A stretch of 64,000 nucleotides of DNA from CALBPI01 sp038531945 (GTDB lineage: Bacteria > Pseudomonadota > Gammaproteobacteria > Steroidobacterales > Woeseiaceae): contig JBCBBH010000003.1 in NCBI GenBank assembly GCA_038531945.1, positions 124,001 through 188,000 on the forward strand, given 5' to 3'. Shown in pieces: positions 61,179-64,000 of the stretch. The notes below the pieces were generated by a model. The model worked only from the letters and a program-made list of their open reading frames with translations, made no database searches and had not been told where the DNA came from. Every line of letters starts with the position of its first letter. The first letter of the stretch is position 1. A program made the translations under genes and the position numbers.

Positions 61179-61577
61179 ATGCAAACCGATCCGTTAGCAC
61201 AACATGGAAAAGCGCTGGCGCTCCGAGCAGAGCGCAACGAGGTGCTTGCAACCAACCTCGCGAACGCGGATACGCCTGGCTACCTCGCTCGTGATTTCGA
61301 TTTCTCGGCGGCTCTGAGCGGTGCGACCAACCAGCTATCGACCTTACCGATCGCGCGCACGGACTCAGGTCATATCAACCCCGACGCCGGAGCGATCGAT
61401 ACACAGACGGCCTTGGCGTGGCGTGTTCCCACGCAGCCAAGTGTCGACGGAAACACCGTTGAGACCGATGTCGAACAAGCCGAGTACGCAAAAAACGTGA
61501 TTGGCTACCAGGCCAGTCTGACTTTCCTGAATCAGAAAATCGCGGGCTTGCGCCTTGCGATTCGAGGTCAGTTGTAA
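61179..61577 (+). CDS. flgB: Flagellar proximal rod protein FlgB
   Basis: Rod protein of 132 residues. The ATG at 61179 starts MQTDPLAQHGKALALRAERNEVLATNLANADTPGY, the conserved N-terminal rod motif (LANADTPGY); the longer reading from 60699 runs through both promoters and is wrong. The C-terminal helix ends in FLNQKIAGLRLAIRGQL. FlgB forms the first rod segment at the MS ring. The stop overlaps the start of flgC (TAATG). Confidence 0.96.
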   Translation: MQTDPLAQHGKALALRAERNEVLATNLANADTPGYLARDFDFSAALSGATNQLSTLPIARTDSGHINPDAGAIDTQTALAWRVPTQPSVDGNTVETDVEQAEYAKNVIGYQASLTFLNQKIAGLRLAIRGQL

Positions 61578-62020
61578 TGGCTTTGAACCGAGTGCTGGAT
61601 ATTGCAGGGTCCGCTTTGAACGCTCAGTCGCAGCGGCTGAATACGACGGCGAGCAACCTCGCCAACGCAGGCAGCGTTTCAGGCGACCCCAATCAGGTGT
61701 ATCGAGCGCGGAACCCGGTCTTCGAGACCGTGCCGTTGGAAAATGACGCCACAGAGTTCTCCGTGTTTCCGGACCGCAATGCGGCGACCTACGGCGTACG
61801 CGTCACGGGTATCGAGGAGAGTCAGGTACCTCTGACACAGCGCTACGCGCCGGAGCACCCGCAGGCTGATGAGAACGGCAACGTCTATGTCACGAACGTC
61901 AATACGGTCGCCGAGATGGTGAACATGATCTCGGCGTCTCGTGCCTACCAATCCAACATTGAAATCATGACGACGACCAAGGAACTGTTGGTGCAGACCT
62001 TGTCGATCGGCCGTGGATAA
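61577..62020 (+). CDS. flgC: Flagellar rod protein FlgC
   Basis: Rod protein of 147 residues. N-terminal motif LDIAGSALNAQSQRLNTTASNLANAGSV is as in other FlgC proteins (usually SNIANANT), and the C-terminal VNTVAEMVNMISASRAYQSNIEIM is the conserved rod signature. The ATG overlaps the flgB stop by one base. Normal length. Confidence 0.96.
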   Translation: MALNRVLDIAGSALNAQSQRLNTTASNLANAGSVSGDPNQVYRARNPVFETVPLENDATEFSVFPDRNAATYGVRVTGIEESQVPLTQRYAPEHPQADENGNVYVTNVNTVAEMVNMISASRAYQSNIEIMTTTKELLVQTLSIGRG

Positions 62021-62031
62021 GGAGTGAAGCG

Positions 62032-62706
62032 ATGACGACAAACGTAGACTTCGGGCAATTGCAGAATCTGGGTCTCGCCAACACGGCTACCGGTATCGAG
62101 ACGCAGTCCGTCGGTCAGGACGAATACCTGACGCTGATGCTGGCGCAGTTTGAAAATCAAGATCCATTCGAACCGCTCGAAAACGGTGAATTTCTCGCGC
62201 AGCTCGCTCAGTTTTCAACCGCGAGCGGGATCGAGGAACTGCAGGAATCGTTCGCAACGTTTAGCGATCGGTTGATCTCCGACCAGGCGCTGCAGGCCTC
62301 AGCACTTGTAGGTCGAGAGGTTCTCGTGAACTCTGAGCTAGGTCGATCCGATATAGCCGGTCAGAGTATCGGCGGCGCACTGGAGTTCGAAGGTGCCAGT
62401 GGTGTGATTCGAGTCGATGTATTGGACGCATCCGGTCAGTTGGTTCGTACACTCGATTTGGGTACCCGCACGCGTGGCGACACCAACTGGGAGTGGAATG
62501 GGCAACTCGAGAACGGCGAGCCCGCACTCCCCGGCATTTATCAGTTCAGAGCGACCGTGCAACGGGGCAGCGATGTTGAAAGCGTGCCGACTTTGCTGCG
62601 CAGTGGCGTCGGCAGTGTAACGCTGGATCCGACCGGTCAGGGCATCACCATCAACAGCAGTTTACTCGGCAGCTTCTCGTTTGCCGATGTTCGCCAAATT
62701 TTCTAA
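62032..62706 (+). CDS. flgD: Flagellar hook-capping protein FlgD
   Basis: Hook scaffold of 224 residues. The N-terminal part has the FlgD signature DEYLTLMLAQFENQDPFEPLENGEFLAQLAQFSTASGIEEL, followed by a FlgD Ig-like/Tudor-like region with LDLGTRTRGDTNWEWNGQLENGEPALPGIYQFR. It caps the growing hook. GGAGTGA precedes the ATG; it starts 11 bp after the flgC stop. Confidence 0.95.
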   Translation: MTTNVDFGQLQNLGLANTATGIETQSVGQDEYLTLMLAQFENQDPFEPLENGEFLAQLAQFSTASGIEELQESFATFSDRLISDQALQASALVGREVLVNSELGRSDIAGQSIGGALEFEGASGVIRVDVLDASGQLVRTLDLGTRTRGDTNWEWNGQLENGEPALPGIYQFRATVQRGSDVESVPTLLRSGVGSVTLDPTGQGITINSSLLGSFSFADVRQIF

Positions 62707-62732
62707 CAGGTTTCTAGCAGGGAGCAACGAGT

Positions 62733-63953
62733 ATGGTTTTTCGTATTGCATTGAGTGGCCTAAACGCCGCTGCCACAGACCTTGGCGTGACCGCGAACAA
62801 TATCGCGAACGTCAATACGACCGGCTTCAAGGAGTCGCGCGCGCAGTTCGCCGAGGTCTTTGCAGTAGGCACACAAAGCGTCAGCTCGTCGGCTGCAGGC
62901 AGCGGCGTGCGACTATCGGAAATCTCGCAGCAGTTCACGCAGGGCAACATCGACTTCACCCAGAACAGCCTGGATCTTGCGATTTCCGGTGAAGGTTTCT
63001 TCGTGCTCAACGACGGCGGGCAAAGACTCTACACGCGTGCTGGTGCGTTTTCCGTCGATAGGGAAGGTTTTGTCGTGAATCCCACGGGATTGCGATTGCA
63101 GTCCTATCCGGTCGGCGCGGATGGTTTGTTCAATACGGGAAACCTGACAGATCTGCAGCTGCAAACGGGTTCAAACCCGCCACAAGAGACCGGCAACATT
63201 GAGTTTGGCGTCAACCTCCCTGCAGACGAAGCGCAACCGGTGAACCCGGTTTTTGATCCGGCGGATGCGTCGAGCTTCAACTACACAACGGCGGTTACGA
63301 TTTTCGATTCCCTGGGCGCTGCGCATACAGCGACGTCGTATTTCATTAAGGGCGCAAACCCCAATGAGTGGACTGTACAGACGACCATTGATGGCAATCT
63401 CGTCGGTACACAGCAAGCCGTCACGTTTGGACCTGATGGGCGACTTCAGGCACCTGTGGGTGGAGCGATTACGCTGCCAGCTTACGATCCGCTAAACGGC
63501 GCCACGACCCTCGACGTCACCTTGCGTTTTGTTGAAACGACGCAATTCGGTGAGAGCTTTGGTGTTAACTCGGTGATCCAGGATGGATTTACCACCGGTC
63601 GTCTAACCGGTTTGGAAGTGAGTTCGACCGGAGTCATTTTTGCGCAGTTCAGCAACGGTCAATCGACCTCGCTAGGCCGATTGGCGCTCGCGCGGTTCAC
63701 GAACCCACAGGGACTTCAGCAGGACGGCGACACCAACTTTGCCGAGTCGTTCGAATCGGGTGACGCCGCACTCGGCGATGCCGGAACTGCACGCTTCGGT
63801 CTGATTCAGGCAGGTGCGCTGGAGGCCTCCAACGTCGATCTCACGGCGCAACTCGTCAACATGATTACGGCACAGCGTAATTTCCAGGCGAACGCGCAGA
63901 TGATCTCGACGGCGGATACCGTGACTCAGACAGTCATCAACATCCGGCGATAG
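62733..63953 (+). CDS. flgE: Flagellar hook protein FlgE
   Basis: Hook subunit of 406 residues. N-terminal rod motif is FRIALSGLNAAATDLGVTANNIANVNTTGFKESR and the FlgE-specific part FVLNDGGQRLYTRAGAFSVDREGFVVNPTGLRLQSYPV follows. The C-terminus has the conserved GALEASNVDLTAQLVNMITAQRNFQANAQM and ends in VTQTVINIRR. Length is in the normal range. CAGGGAGC precedes the ATG. Confidence 0.96.
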   Translation: MVFRIALSGLNAAATDLGVTANNIANVNTTGFKESRAQFAEVFAVGTQSVSSSAAGSGVRLSEISQQFTQGNIDFTQNSLDLAISGEGFFVLNDGGQRLYTRAGAFSVDREGFVVNPTGLRLQSYPVGADGLFNTGNLTDLQLQTGSNPPQETGNIEFGVNLPADEAQPVNPVFDPADASSFNYTTAVTIFDSLGAAHTATSYFIKGANPNEWTVQTTIDGNLVGTQQAVTFGPDGRLQAPVGGAITLPAYDPLNGATTLDVTLRFVETTQFGESFGVNSVIQDGFTTGRLTGLEVSSTGVIFAQFSNGQSTSLGRLALARFTNPQGLQQDGDTNFAESFESGDAALGDAGTARFGLIQAGALEASNVDLTAQLVNMITAQRNFQANAQMISTADTVTQTVINIRR

Positions 63954-63979
63954 CGGATAACCGATAGCGGAGCCAACAC

Positions 63980-64000
63980 ATGGATCGTATGGCCTACATT
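63980..64000 (+). CDS. flgF: Flagellar basal-body rod protein FlgF (start only)
   Basis: Only the first seven codons are in the window (MDRMAYI). The position after flgE and the MDRMxY start, which is typical of FlgF, support the name. Confidence 0.75.

Noticed and set aside
1..64000. CRISPR arrays, prophage genes, transposases, tRNA or rRNA genes
   Set aside because: No spaced direct repeats, integrase or transposase motifs, or recognisable RNA genes were seen on either strand.

Overview
The window looks like chromosomal DNA of a GC-rich, motile, facultatively microaerobic gammaproteobacterium. The basis is a cbb3 oxidase operon next to an FNR-type regulator and a HemN-like gene, a flagellar rod/hook cluster with sigma-54 and sigma-28 promoter motifs, a CsrA-family protein beside flgM and flgN, several GGDEF/EAL proteins and NtrC-type regulation. 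I cannot name the genus. Gene density is high and many starts and stops overlap by ATGA. I saw no rRNA, tRNA, CRISPR array, insertion sequence or integrase.

Layout. 1-3.5 kb: the end of an AraC-type regulator, an FG-GAP/cadherin-like lipoprotein and a pseudoazurin-like cupredoxin. 3.5-9.3 kb: an A/T-richer island with a Sec-exported RHS/YD-repeat protein ending in a metzincin-like protease domain, followed after 14 bp by a small lipoprotein that is a candidate immunity factor. 9.3-16.7 kb: an NtrY/NtrC-like two-component pair divergent from an HlyD-MacB-type ABC efflux operon with a sigma-54 promoter motif. 16.8-19.8 kb: an MGMT-fold protein without the active cysteine, a ThuA-like lipoprotein and a regulator-hydrolase fusion. 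19.9-28.3 kb: an RTX-repeat protein with a Sec signal, a Ser/Thr kinase whose linker carries tandem TxxI/V decapeptides, a Sel1-caspase lipoprotein and a large autotransporter adhesin. 28.4-32.4 kb: a CheB-CheR-PAS-histidine kinase and its receiver protein. 32.4-35.2 kb: an acyltransferase, a DUF2490-like protein and a fructosamine-kinase-like protein. 35.3-38.2 kb: ArsR regulator, beta-carbonic anhydrase and SulP transporter, with palindromes over the promoter and a strong terminator. 38.2-40.2 kb: a membrane protein and a PAS-EAL phosphodiesterase.

40.4-48.8 kb is one minus-strand operon, ccoNOQP, a small unknown membrane protein, ccoG, a minimal fixH, ccoI, ccoS and a SafE/TauE-like gene, behind an FNR-type box. 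A HemN-like radical SAM gene and fnr lie divergently. 51.2-59.0 kb: an aromatic/aspartate aminotransferase, then a signalling block with an intact REC-PAS-GGDEF-EAL protein, a hybrid kinase remnant with Hpt, a REC-GGDEF protein with a decayed EAL domain, and a histidine-kinase-like protein without the phospho-accepting histidine. 59.0-64.0 kb: csrA-like, flgN, flgM and flgA on the minus strand and flgBCDEF on the plus strand, with back-to-back sigma-54 promoters between flgA and flgB.

The best candidates for something undescribed are the exported RHS-metalloprotease/lipoprotein pair, the kinase-caspase-adhesin locus with its phosphothreonine-docking-like array, the palindrome-controlled carbonic anhydrase/SulP operon, and the paired degenerate signalling proteins at 56.5-59.0 kb. 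Functional statements rest on motif recognition by eye; no database search was run.
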